Shown here: piece after piece, positions 1 to 7,343 of the stretch | Position numbering within the stretch: position 1 is the stretch's first letter | Layout: each line of letters begins with the position of its first letter | NCBI RefSeq assembly: GCF_001298715.1 | Contig: NZ_CDSC02000272.1 | Location: 1-17,058 of the forward strand | Length of the DNA stretch: 17,058 nt | Source: Bathymodiolus azoricus thioautotrophic gill symbiont | GTDB taxonomy: Bacteria; Pseudomonadota; Gammaproteobacteria; PS1; Pseudothioglobaceae | Reading direction: 5' to 3' | Translations under genes and position numbers: made by a program | The notes under the pieces: model-generated | What the model was told of the DNA's origin: nothing | Databases searched by the model: none | Seen by the model: only the letters and a program-made list of their open reading frames with translations

Positions 1-168
1 CTAATTACCCTGTTCAAAAGATAAATTTTTTACCTTTATTTCTCTTGCTAAAACTTTCATTTTCTCAATGGCCAAGTCATAGTGCTCCTTGGCAAGTAAT
101 TCACACAATGTTTTAAAATCAAAATCAGTTGTGTGCGTATAATCGTAATTCTTAATTTTTTTAACCAT
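1..168 (-). CDS. Small uncharacterised protein, 55 aa
   Basis: This complete short reading frame runs from an ATG at 168 to a TAG at 3-1. It begins MVKKIKNYDY and ends SFEQGN. It is rich in Lys, Glu and Asp, has no membrane segment, and its second half (LCELLAKEHYDLAIEKMKVLAREIK) looks like one long amphipathic helix. Its start codon overlaps the stop of the decarboxylase by 8 bp, and an AAGG lies just before the ATG within the last decarboxylase codons, which suggests translational coupling. The frame is closed by a TAA a short distance upstream and no other start is available, so the ATG is the only choice. I do not recognise a family. It could be a small partner of the decarboxylase, or a chance frame. 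Coding composition and position favour a real gene, with moderate confidence. Confidence 0.5.
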   Translation of the reverse strand: MVKKIKNYDYTHTTDFDFKTLCELLAKEHYDLAIEKMKVLAREIKVKNLSFEQGN

Positions 169-1543
169 TACCTTGTAGTGCCTTGCCTGTATTAATTAAA
201 CGATTTAATAGTGCTGTTAGTTTCACTTGATTGATATTAATATTACTAATCAAGAGTCGAAATACCAATTTTTCTTCTATATAAGCAAGCGCAAGCAAGG
301 CTTGCTCATCCTTTAATAATTTATTGCGTAAATTTTGGTTAAAAGTATTAGGCTCTTGTACTTTAAAACGAAAACACACATTAAACGAAGTCCGTTTTCC
401 CACCATTTCTAGCTCACTACTGACATTAATAAAATCCTCTGCAAATTTTGCTAATTGGTAATAGTTTTCAACTCTATCAGAAAAACCTTGCTTAGAATAA
501 AATTTCCAGTCTAAAAACCACTTTAAACTGTCCACACGACGACCGCATTGCAGTGAATTAACACCCAAATCAACTGCATTATCTCGAAAAATATAACTAT
601 TATCGCCATCTGCACAAGTACCAGATAATAAATTCTGACGATTTAACAATAAAAAGTTACACATTAGACTACTACCAAGCATTTTATGAAAATCCATCGT
701 AAAAGAGTCTAGTTGCTCAATACCAGTTAAAAATTTAGCTTTCAATATTGGGCTCATTACTGCTGCTCCACCCCAAGCACCATCACCATGCAACCAAAAA
801 TGGTGTTTATTTTTTAGTATTATTAGCTTCTCAATATTGTCATAAGCACCACGCACTGTTGTCCCTAGAGTTGCACAAACAAAAAATGCGATACCGTCAT
901 TTTTTTGAACCTTCCCAATAGCCTTATCAAGTGCTAAGGCGTCCATTTCTCCATTCTTAGTGATTGGCACTTTAATTAAGTTCTCAGTACCGATACCTAA
1001 AATATTCACCGCCTTATCTAGCGAATAATGTGCATCATCACTAACAAAAGCAAACAAAGGTTTTTGATCAAATAACCCTTGTTGCTTTGCATCTTTTGAT
1101 GCTTGATTGCGCGCCACCATCATGGCAATCATATTAGCATTGCTTGAGCCAGTTGTCATCTGCCCTTCACCTTGTTTAAAACCAACACACTCAAGCATTT
1201 GCTCAAGCATGTAGGTTTCCATTAAGGTAGCAACAGGTGCAGATTCAAAAGTGCAAGCTGAAGTGTTACTTAATGCAACAATAACCTCTCCTAAAATTGA
1301 AGGCGCATTAGCACCCGACCACATACGATTAGCAAAACCAATATGACTGGTATCAGGAGAATAATTTAGATATTGTTGCACCCAAACAAACAATTGCGCC
1401 CAGTCCTGAGTTGATTGCTTATTTAAGTCTAATATTTCAGTTAATTCAGCAGTTGATTGATAATTAACCAGCTGATTATTGCTTTTTGCATTTGAGTATT
1501 GTAGTATTTTCGCTATTTTTTCAAGCAATTCCTTGTCTTGCAT
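161..1543 (-). CDS. Group II pyridoxal-phosphate-dependent amino acid decarboxylase (glutamate/cysteine-sulfinate decarboxylase-like)
   Basis: This 460-residue fold-type I PLP enzyme probably removes the alpha-carboxyl group of an amino acid. Visible landmarks are TTGSSNAN at about 130-137 (phosphate-binding loop region), H172 in DDAHYS (ring-stacking His), ATLGTT at 224-229, D254 in HGDGAWGG (contacts the pyridine nitrogen) and the Schiff-base lysine K287 in DFHKMLGSS. The HKM-LG form and the AWGG motif resemble glutamate and cysteine-sulfinate decarboxylases more than aromatic amino acid decarboxylases, which usually have HKW. The substrate cannot be fixed from sequence. The start ATG is preceded by AGAGGA at good spacing. 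It lies 15 bp downstream of the membrane-protein gene and overlaps the following 55-aa frame, so it is the penultimate gene of a leftward operon. The family is certain and the specificity is open. Confidence 0.88.
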   Translation of the reverse strand: MQDKELLEKIAKILQYSNAKSNNQLVNYQSTAELTEILDLNKQSTQDWAQLFVWVQQYLNYSPDTSHIGFANRMWSGANAPSILGEVIVALSNTSACTFESAPVATLMETYMLEQMLECVGFKQGEGQMTTGSSNANMIAMMVARNQASKDAKQQGLFDQKPLFAFVSDDAHYSLDKAVNILGIGTENLIKVPITKNGEMDALALDKAIGKVQKNDGIAFFVCATLGTTVRGAYDNIEKLIILKNKHHFWLHGDGAWGGAAVMSPILKAKFLTGIEQLDSFTMDFHKMLGSSLMCNFLLLNRQNLLSGTCADGDNSYIFRDNAVDLGVNSLQCGRRVDSLKWFLDWKFYSKQGFSDRVENYYQLAKFAEDFINVSSELEMVGKRTSFNVCFRFKVQEPNTFNQNLRNKLLKDEQALLALAYIEEKLVFRLLISNININQVKLTALLNRLINTGKALQGNG

Positions 1544-1558
1544 TGATCAGAAAATCCT

Positions 1559-2059
1559 CTAATTGGGTTTCTTATTCAGCCATACCATAACAACACCCAA
1601 AACTAAGATAGACAAAGCTACATTTGCCAAACTAGTGTCTGCGCACGAATTAGGTGCTATAAACACCGCTTGACAAGCTACTTCGTTCACAACTTGCCAA
1701 GTTGGATGCCAGCCAAGTGGAGTAACAATATGAAAAAATATTGCCCCTACCATCACCACTGATGCCATTAATCCGCCAATACAGTGTAGTTTTTCTCTAT
1801 GCTTCCACAATACAATTGGTGACAATAATACCAAAGCAGTTGCTAGCTCAGCTAAGCCGATTAAAATCGCACCGTACTCAGTAAACAATTCACCTAATGT
1901 AGTGTTAATGGTATCGCTAATCCAAATACCGATAGTGCCAAAGATATGCTGCGGCTCTAGTGCGGTGTTGTCAAATTTATAAAACAATGAACTAAGAAAT
2001 ACATTTGATGCCCATAGAGCGATTAGCCAACTGATTATAACTTTAATTGTATTATTCAT
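1559..2059 (-). CDS. Four-helix integral membrane protein (DoxX-like, uncertain)
   Basis: This 166-residue protein has four hydrophobic segments at roughly 7-25, 61-85, 92-113 and 145-161. The loop between helices 3 and 4 carries conserved-looking residues (PLGWHPTW) and two cysteines (C129, C139). The second helix has the GLAELATALVLL pattern seen in DoxX/SURF4-like small membrane proteins, and FYKFDN after helix 1 also recalls that group, but the match is weak and made by eye. The ATG has AAGGG a few bases upstream. It sits between the TrpD2-like gene (39-bp gap) and the decarboxylase (15-bp gap), so it is probably co-transcribed with both. A role in transporting the decarboxylase substrate or product is possible but not supported by any transporter motif. 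Confidence 0.7.
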   Translation of the reverse strand: MNNTIKVIISWLIALWASNVFLSSLFYKFDNTALEPQHIFGTIGIWISDTINTTLGELFTEYGAILIGLAELATALVLLSPIVLWKHREKLHCIGGLMASVVMVGAIFFHIVTPLGWHPTWQVVNEVACQAVFIAPNSCADTSLANVALSILVLGVVMVWLNKKPN

Positions 2060-2098
2060 CCTTTCCCTTTTTTATATTTTATGTATTATTTTTTTACA

Positions 2099-3160
2099 TC
2101 ATAAACGATTCAATGCCTTACCAGAATCTAAAACCGTTCTTGTCATTTCAGCAGCGCCAACTAACGAGTCAGCCTTTTTAGTATGCCAAAGGATTAAACT
2201 AGCAGCTAAAACCAAGCCATCATAAAACAATCCTTTATCGCCTGATAAAGCGGATTTTCCTAACTTAACTGTATAATCTGCCAAAGCTTTAATATCGCTA
2301 TGCACATCCAACTTATCAGGAAATGAAATAGCGCGCAACTCTTGCTCAATACCCAATGACTTAGGGTTGATATCTACCCTATCTTGCTCAATTAAGCCTT
2401 GGTAAGAAACCATCAAGCCGTTTTGACGAAGTGAAGGGATGACGCCACCTTCAACACCACGCACTAATAATGCACTATCCATACCACTGGCATCCACCAA
2501 ATGCGCATAGATTGGTGGATACGGTTTGTGCACATAACCCAAAATCGAGTGTGTGGTCTTACCTCTTAGTGGTCCAATCAGTGTTTCCACGGTGTTAATC
2601 ACGGTACGCTTAATAAGTCGCTCTCGTAATGGCACTAAGTCATGCAAGCCACTACAATAACTGGCTTGATCAACATAACTCCAGCCAATAGATGCATTTT
2701 CTAATCTGTTTTTTGCTTGTTCGGTTGAACAATCAACATTCAAACCCAATGCTTGATTGATGTGCCTATGTGTCAATCCAAATTTTGGCGATACACTATC
2801 AAGCCCATGAATAACCGTCGGTAAACCCAACTCTGCTAATAGTGGCGGTAAAAATGATGAAATCGGAATTGAGCGATTGTAGCCACTATATGGGTCACCC
2901 AAATCCACCAAATCCCTAACATTAATTTGTTGTTTGTCACTCTGAGCAAGAAGAGCGGCTAAAATGCCCTCATTCTCCTCCATGCTCTCGCGCTTCATAC
3001 GCAAAGCAATTAAAAAAATGGCAGAACGCACATCATCAATTTCACCACGCAAAATGGCTTGCATGCCATCTCTAGCCTCTTCAAAAGCAATATCTTTACT
3101 CAAATCTGGACCGGTTGCCACACGTTGAATAATAGATTTCATTAAGTCTTGTGTATTCAT
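2099..3160 (-). CDS. TrpD2-like protein (anthranilate phosphoribosyltransferase family paralogue)
   Basis: This 353-residue protein has the nucleoside phosphorylase / anthranilate phosphoribosyltransferase architecture: a helical N-terminal domain (about 1-75, with RGEIDDVRSAIFLIALRMK and ESMEENEGILAAL) followed by an alpha/beta domain. The motifs that define catalytic TrpD are altered. The PRPP-binding GTGGD loop is replaced by DLGDPYSGYNRS (87-98), and KHGNR is replaced by VIHGLDSVSPKFG (116-128). RGVEGGVI (234-241) stands where TrpD has a conserved D/E-rich loop. This pattern fits the YbiB/TrpD2 branch; the E. coli member binds nucleic acid rather than making tryptophan. It starts 1 bp after the Rieske ferredoxin stop, so the two are almost surely translated together. 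I would not call it tryptophan biosynthesis. Its actual activity is unknown. Confidence 0.8.
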   Translation of the reverse strand: MNTQDLMKSIIQRVATGPDLSKDIAFEEARDGMQAILRGEIDDVRSAIFLIALRMKRESMEENEGILAALLAQSDKQQINVRDLVDLGDPYSGYNRSIPISSFLPPLLAELGLPTVIHGLDSVSPKFGLTHRHINQALGLNVDCSTEQAKNRLENASIGWSYVDQASYCSGLHDLVPLRERLIKRTVINTVETLIGPLRGKTTHSILGYVHKPYPPIYAHLVDASGMDSALLVRGVEGGVIPSLRQNGLMVSYQGLIEQDRVDINPKSLGIEQELRAISFPDKLDVHSDIKALADYTVKLGKSALSGDKGLFYDGLVLAASLILWHTKKADSLVGAAEMTRTVLDSGKALNRL

Positions 3161-3161
3161 A

Positions 3162-3464
3162 CTAAGATATCTTTATGTATATTTTATTATTTTCTTGTTT
3201 AACTGCATAGGTTTGCATATCTTCCACATCCTCTTCTGAGCTGTTACCTGTGGCCAAATCAAAACTATAGCCATGCAATGAACATTTCACTCGATTGCCC
3301 TTAAGACAACCCAAAGTCAATTCAATATCTTCATGCGGGCAACGATTTTCTGCTGCATATAAAGAGCCGTTATTCATTGTTACAAACACCTTAACACCCT
3401 CCTCAAGCGTCGTCGCAACCATCGTGCCTTCTTTTGGTGCAATATCTAATGCCTTTACCCACAT
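3162..3464 (-). CDS. Rieske-type [2Fe-2S] ferredoxin
   Basis: This 100-residue soluble electron-transfer protein has the Rieske signature C42-P-H44 followed after 16 residues by C61-S-L-H64, the spacing typical of dioxygenase-type Rieske ferredoxins and NirD-like proteins. There is no membrane anchor or signal peptide, so it is cytoplasmic and not the bc1 Rieske subunit. I chose the ATG at 3464. It overlaps the stop of the upstream lipoprotein gene as TAATG and has GGAG about 9 bases upstream. A longer frame would begin at TTG 3479, but its second codon falls in that GGAG, so it is unlikely. It ends 1 bp before the TrpD2-like gene. Its partner oxygenase or reductase is not in the window. Confidence 0.88.
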   Translation of the reverse strand: MWVKALDIAPKEGTMVATTLEEGVKVFVTMNNGSLYAAENRCPHEDIELTLGCLKGNRVKCSLHGYSFDLATGNSSEEDVEDMQTYAVKQENNKIYIKIS

Positions 3465-4075
3465 TAGAAAAAACTCCAAATACTATTTTTATCCAGTCTT
3501 GAGGTGCATTGATTAAGTTGTCGTTGATAACGCCTAGCATTAGCAGAAACCTCCTTGGCAACCTTTTTAAGCCAAAGTTTGGCGTGATGAGTTTTACGGT
3601 TGAAGCCACCATGACCCTCATGGTAAGCTAGATATTGATTGTAAGCATCGGCCTTGTTGATGTTTGAGCGTTTTGCGGATCTATTGACATACCAACCAAC
3701 AAAGTCAACAGCATCTTCAAAATCCTCACGACTTGCATCTGTGTTACCTGTCTTGAGCTTGTACAATGCCCATGTTGCATCTGTTGCTTGTGCGAAACCA
3801 CGAGCAGTGGTTGGTCTAAACCAAGGTATCACACTAAATAATTTTTCTCTTGGCGGTCTTGCATCCGATTCAAAATGTGACTCTTGATAGATAATAGCCA
3901 ATTGCACATGCATTGGTACACCATATTTTTTCTCTGATGCTTTTACTGCCTTATACCAACGAACCTCTTCATCCATTAAAGTGCAAATATTACCAACTGT
4001 TATTGCATCAGATGAAAATAAGGAGAAACAACCACTTAAAAATAAAGACAGCAATAACAGCGTCAGTTTTTTCAT
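3464..4075 (-). CDS. SLT-domain lipoprotein, putative lytic transglycosylase
   Basis: This 203-residue lipoprotein has a basic N-terminus, a hydrophobic stretch and the lipobox L13-S-G-C16, so it should be anchored to a membrane facing the periplasm. The mature part resembles the lysozyme-like SLT fold: IYQESHFES with E65 as the probable catalytic glutamate, GFAQATDATW at 93-102 corresponding to the GLMQ motif, and YHEGHGGF at 151-158 corresponding to the NAG-proximal YN.G region. It would cleave peptidoglycan glycan strands to 1,6-anhydro products. The N-terminal ATG overlaps the stop of the cold-shock-domain gene (TAATG), and its own stop overlaps the Rieske start in the same way. The odd insert between the Glu motif and the GFAQ motif (REKLFSVIPWFRP) is characteristic of a subgroup that I cannot name. 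Confidence 0.82.
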   Translation of the reverse strand: MKKLTLLLLSLFLSGCFSLFSSDAITVGNICTLMDEEVRWYKAVKASEKKYGVPMHVQLAIIYQESHFESDARPPREKLFSVIPWFRPTTARGFAQATDATWALYKLKTGNTDASREDFEDAVDFVGWYVNRSAKRSNINKADAYNQYLAYHEGHGGFNRKTHHAKLWLKKVAKEVSANARRYQRQLNQCTSRLDKNSIWSFF

Positions 4076-4395
4076 TAATTTGCAAAGCCAATAAATTCTT
4101 TAAAAAGGATAACAATCTGAGTAACAAACAAAAGTGTAAACAATGCTATAATCGCTCTATCGCTCAGACCTTTGCTTGATGTAACTTTCGCCTTACCCTC
4201 CAACTTGATATTATTAGCAACCAAACCTTTGTCTGAAGTTTCTACATGGAATACCACACGGGTATTGACTTTTAAGCGAGAATTATTAACGATATTTTTC
4301 TGATGTGCAAAATACTGCTCACCATCATCACCTAAAATAAATCCATAACCTTTGCTACCAAACTGGGTAACCTTACCTTTTACTTTTTTTGCCAT
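4075..4395 (-). CDS. Cold-shock-domain protein with C-terminal transmembrane anchor
   Basis: This 106-residue protein has an N-terminal cold-shock domain (about 1-67) with the RNP1-like motif KGYGFI (15-20) and an RNP2-like QYFAH (27-31), which bind single-stranded RNA or DNA. A basic linker follows (KAKVTSSKGLSDR), then one hydrophobic helix at about 81-98 and the short tail KEFIGFAN. Ordinary Csp proteins stop after the domain, so this one is probably tethered to the inner membrane with its RNA-binding domain in the cytoplasm. It lies 8 bp after tpm, and its stop overlaps the start of the lipoprotein gene. The Shine-Dalgarno sequence is poor, so it may depend on coupling to tpm. DUF1294 proteins are related CSD-plus-membrane fusions but have longer membrane regions. 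Confidence 0.82.
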   Translation of the reverse strand: MAKKVKGKVTQFGSKGYGFILGDDGEQYFAHQKNIVNNSRLKVNTRVVFHVETSDKGLVANNIKLEGKAKVTSSKGLSDRAIIALFTLLFVTQIVILFKEFIGFAN

Positions 4396-4403
4396 TTTTA
4401 TTC

Positions 4404-5051
4404 TTATATTTTTTGCAAATTATAGACTGCTTTTTCAACAAAATCAGCCCCCACTTGTTGATACTTGGGTTCATTTTGAATATCATCAAAGCATTCTAAC
4501 TGCTTACACTTAAAGCCCTTAAAAAGCTGTACCACCTCAGCCTCACTCACTGCATAAGGTGGACCACTTATTTTCGATTGTGGGTAATTTCGTGTTAACA
4601 ACAACATTTGACAACCACTGGGTATGATAGCGTGTAAGTGTTGTGCATATCTTACCCTTAAATCTGCAGGTAATGCAATCAGTGAACCCCTGTCATAGAC
4701 CACCCTAACTGCGTTTAAATGCGTGGCATCAAGGTCAAAATAATCACCACAGAAAATACGGATATCTTGTGCATCATAAATGCTGAATTTTTCCACTTTT
4801 TGCATGGAATATTCAATATTATTCTCAGTAAAGAAAGCCTCAACAGCCAGTGAACTTAACTCAATACCGATCACCTTATACTGCTGTTCTAAGAAATACC
4901 TCATATCTTGGCTTTTGCCACACAACGGTACAAAGACTGTGTCGCCTTTTTGCAGTGCTAAACACGCACCAAATTCTAATAACTTAGTGTTTGTCGTATC
5001 CATGTGCCAAAATGTGGCATCATCCTTCCAATGCTGTAACCAATCTGTCAT
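4404..5051 (-). CDS. tpm: Thiopurine S-methyltransferase (TPMT family)
   Basis: This 215-residue SAM-dependent methyltransferase of the bacterial Tpm family methylates thiopurines and, in characterised bacteria, selenium and tellurium oxyanion derivatives. Family motifs are visible: the N-terminal WLQHWKDDATFWHM, the SAM-binding VPLCGKSQDM (41-50), GIELSSLAVEAFF (62-74) and YDRGSLIALP (119-128). Its length matches the family (about 215-220). The start is the ATG at 5051, with AAGGAG 5 bases upstream. A GTG six bases earlier overlaps that ribosome site and is rejected. It is the first gene of the leftward run and lies 34 bp from a divergent thioredoxin gene. The link with a detoxification role in a sulfur oxidiser is plausible but not shown here. 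Confidence 0.92.
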   Translation of the reverse strand: MTDWLQHWKDDATFWHMDTTNTKLLEFGACLALQKGDTVFVPLCGKSQDMRYFLEQQYKVIGIELSSLAVEAFFTENNIEYSMQKVEKFSIYDAQDIRIFCGDYFDLDATHLNAVRVVYDRGSLIALPADLRVRYAQHLHAIIPSGCQMLLLTRNYPQSKISGPPYAVSEAEVVQLFKGFKCKQLECFDDIQNEPKYQQVGADFVEKAVYNLQKI

Positions 5052-5085
5052 TATCACTCCTTAAAGAACCTTTATAATATGCAAC

Positions 5086-5586
5086 ATGGATATTAAAAAA
5101 CCTACTCGTAAAACCATCATGCAATTTGTGATGGTTATTTTAGCCGTTTTTATTATCCGTGTGTGGCAACAGCAAGATTTAATCACCGGCGTAGCGCCCA
5201 GTTTCACCTCTAAAACTTTAAGTGGCGAGATTGTTAACAGCAAACCCTTACCCAATCAAACTATATTAATACATTTTTGGGCAACTTGGTGTGGCATTTG
5301 TCGTTTAGAAAATGATAATATTCAAGCAATCAGTAAAGACTATCGTGTACTAAATATCGCCATGCAATCAGGCACGGATGCCGAATTAAAAGAATACGCC
5401 AAGAAACACAATATGCGTCTTGATAATATGATTAACGACAACTCAGAAACCCTTGCAAGACTCTTTGGTGTGCGTGCCACGCCTAGTAGTTTTTTTATTA
5501 ATCCTGAAGGCAGGATCCAATTTAGCGAGGTGGGTTATGTCACCACGCTTGGGTATCGATTGCGATTATGGTGGGCTACACTGTGA
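5086..5586 (+). CDS. Membrane-anchored thioredoxin-like protein disulfide oxidoreductase (ScsD/TlpA type)
   Basis: This 166-residue protein has one N-terminal membrane helix (about 11-26) followed by a periplasmic thioredoxin fold. The active site W68-C69-G-I-C72 lies in HFWATWCGIC, and the cis-proline loop is R130-A-T-P133. The ATWC context and the N-terminal anchor match ScsD and other TlpA/ResE-like thiol oxidoreductases, which reduce or isomerise periplasmic disulfides or serve cytochrome c maturation. No DsbD-like electron donor is nearby. The ATG has no clear Shine-Dalgarno sequence, and an exact TATAAT at 5073-5078 lies too close for a normal leader (see rejected items). The end overlaps the ung frame. 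Confidence 0.85.
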   Translation: MDIKKPTRKTIMQFVMVILAVFIIRVWQQQDLITGVAPSFTSKTLSGEIVNSKPLPNQTILIHFWATWCGICRLENDNIQAISKDYRVLNIAMQSGTDAELKEYAKKHNMRLDNMINDNSETLARLFGVRATPSSFFINPEGRIQFSEVGYVTTLGYRLRLWWATL

Positions 5587-6230
5587 ATTGGCACCCACAA
5601 GTAAACAATTTATTACAAAGTAAATCTGGGGAAAATCTAAAAGCATTTTTACAGCAAGAAAAACAAGCTAGAAAAATAATTTTTCCGCATTCTAACAACT
5701 GGTTTAAGGCTTTTGAATTAACACCATTTAATGATGTTAAGGTGGTAATTTTAGGGCAGGACCCCTACCATAACGATGGGCAAGCGCATGGTTTGAGTTT
5801 TTCTGTGCCTGATGGCGTGACCATACCACCTTCTCTAAGAAATATTTATATAGAATTACAATCTGACCTTGGCGTTGTACCAAATACTAGTGGTAATCTT
5901 GAACATTGGGCAAAGCAAGGTGTGTTACTGCTTAACAGCGTCTTAACGGTTGAGAAAAATTCACCTGGATCACATACTCAATCAGGCTGGGTGGACTTTA
6001 CTGACGGGGTAATTGATATCATCAACGCAGAAAAACAAAATGTGGTATTTCTATTATGGGGTGCTTATGCTTACAAAAAAGCAGTGCTCATTGACAACAA
6101 CAAACACTTGGTTTTAACTGCAACCCACCCTTCTCCATTCTCAGCACACAAAGGATTTTTTGGTTGTAAACATTTCTCTAAAGCCAACAAGTACCTTAAA
6201 ATGCATGAACTAAAACAAATTAATTGGTAA
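5568..6230 (+). CDS. ung: Uracil-DNA glycosylase
   Basis: This enzyme removes uracil from DNA by hydrolysing the N-glycosidic bond, the first step of base excision repair. The family-1 signature GQDPYH at 63-68 gives the catalytic D65, and HPSPFSAHKGFFGC at 187-200 gives the catalytic histidine and the minor-groove loop. SLRNIYIEL (89-97) and the VLLLNSVLTVEKNSPGSH segment are also canonical. Length is about 215-220 residues against roughly 225 in E. coli. The start is uncertain. The ATG at 5568 overlaps the thioredoxin gene by 19 bp and lacks a good ribosome site. A GTG at 5583 overlaps its stop (GTGA) and would put NWHPQV, the expected N-terminus, directly after the start. I kept the longer form. 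Confidence 0.95.
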   Translation: MVGYTVNWHPQVNNLLQSKSGENLKAFLQQEKQARKIIFPHSNNWFKAFELTPFNDVKVVILGQDPYHNDGQAHGLSFSVPDGVTIPPSLRNIYIELQSDLGVVPNTSGNLEHWAKQGVLLLNSVLTVEKNSPGSHTQSGWVDFTDGVIDIINAEKQNVVFLLWGAYAYKKAVLIDNNKHLVLTATHPSPFSAHKGFFGCKHFSKANKYLKMHELKQINW

Positions 6231-6266
6231 ATATTCCAATCTATATAAATTAAGGATAATAAGGTT

Positions 6267-7304
6267 TTGAAATTAGTGATTGATGACGCTTGCTATGCAT
6301 ACGACAAAATATTCTCTGAATTTGGCGAAATTGTCACTATGGCTGGGCGTGATATTGATGCTAATTCAGTCCAAGACGCTGATGTGCTTATCGTACGCTC
6401 ACGCACCAAAGTTAACCAAAAACTATTGCAAGACTCTCAAGTTAAGTTTGTTGGCTCAACAGTGGCTGGGCTAGATCATGTTGACCAAGATTATTTAAAA
6501 ACAAATAATATTACTTTTTTCTCAGCACAGGGTTGTAATTCAATGGCAGTGGCAGAATTTGTCATTAGTGCCATTGTTAATTTAGCAGATGAATTTGATT
6601 TTGACTATACCCAAAAAACCCTAGGTATTATCGGCGTGGGCAATGTGGGTTCGCGTCTTGCTGCTAAGGCTGAGTTAATGGGCATCAAAACTTTACTCAA
6701 TGATCCGCCACGAGAAGATACCGAAGACTTACCCGAGTTTGTTGATTTAGACGTAGCGCTTAGCGCTGATATTGTTACTTTTCACACACCACTTACCTTT
6801 GATGGCGAGCATCCGTCGTATCAATTATTAAACGCAAAGAATTTCCACAATATCACCAATGAAACCATTGTCATTAATGCAGCGCGTGGTGGCGTGATTA
6901 TTGAGGATATTTGGCAAAAGACACAAACCAAAGTCAATATTATTGACTGTTGGGAAAACGAACCTAGTATCAATCAAACCTTGCAAAAAAACGCCTATTG
7001 GGCAACACCACACATCGCTGGACATTCAGTTAATGCTAAATTTATGGGCAGCTTTATGGTGTATGAAGCGCTGTGTAAATTTATCGGTATTAAACAAAAT
7101 ACAGACACTGTGAATTTAATCAATCCAGGGGCATTATCAATCAATCAAGATAATCTAAAAGACACACTAAATGATATTTACGATTTTAAGCAAGATACAA
7201 TAGCAATTGCGAATATTAAGAATTTTGAAAGTTATCGTCGCAGTTATCCTATTCGCTATGAATGGCATCATTTTAATTCATCTTTTCCTTTGCCTTTACT
7301 TTAA
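6267..7304 (+). CDS. pdxB: Erythronate-4-phosphate dehydrogenase
   Basis: PdxB oxidises 4-phosphoerythronate to 2-oxo-3-hydroxy-4-phosphobutanoate in the DXP-dependent pathway to pyridoxal 5'-phosphate, using an NAD-linked D-2-hydroxyacid dehydrogenase fold. Evidence is [10 protein letters not shown] at 64-73, [11 protein letters not shown] (substrate domain), the Rossmann motif GVGNVG at 123-128, and the catalytic triad R207 (NAARGG), E232 (WENEP) and H249 (TPHIAGHS). At 345 residues it is shorter than the E. coli enzyme (378), mainly in the C-terminal dimerisation domain, which still shows the [10 protein letters not shown] ending. The start is a TTG at 6267 with AAGGA about 10 bases upstream. 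It is favoured because PdxB proteins begin MK(I/L) at this point. It converges on the thioredoxin-TPR gene with a 39-bp gap that shows no terminator. Confidence 0.92.
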   Translation: MKLVIDDACYAYDKIFSEFGEIVTMAGRDIDANSVQDADVLIVRSRTKVNQKLLQDSQVKFVGSTVAGLDHVDQDYLKTNNITFFSAQGCNSMAVAEFVISAIVNLADEFDFDYTQKTLGIIGVGNVGSRLAAKAELMGIKTLLNDPPREDTEDLPEFVDLDVALSADIVTFHTPLTFDGEHPSYQLLNAKNFHNITNETIVINAARGGVIIEDIWQKTQTKVNIIDCWENEPSINQTLQKNAYWATPHIAGHSVNAKFMGSFMVYEALCKFIGIKQNTDTVNLINPGALSINQDNLKDTLNDIYDFKQDTIAIANIKNFESYRRSYPIRYEWHHFNSSFPLPLL

Positions 7305-7343
7305 GAACGCAAACAAACTGCCAACCAATTCAACACTAAACAT

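Noticed and set aside
294..306. Palindrome AGCAAGGCTTGCT
   Set aside because: It lies inside the decarboxylase coding sequence in a GCAAG-rich stretch, with no T-run or partner copies. Likely chance.
2099..3160. Tryptophan biosynthesis gene trpD
   Set aside because: The PRPP-binding GTGGD and KHGNR motifs are not present and no trp genes adjoin it.
3465..3479. TTG start for the Rieske ferredoxin adding five residues
   Set aside because: The ribosome site GGAG falls at the TTG itself, and the ATG at 3464 gives a classic TAATG coupling.
5045..5085. Exact TATAAT at 5073-5078 just upstream of the thioredoxin-like gene, as a promoter
   Set aside because: The start codon lies 8 bp after it, and there is no TTGACA-like box at proper spacing (CTGTCA is 22 bp away). 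A leaderless message is possible, but the evidence is too thin.
7305..7343. Bidirectional terminator between convergent pdxB and the thioredoxin-TPR gene
   Set aside because: I could find no stem with a T-run in the 39-bp gap.
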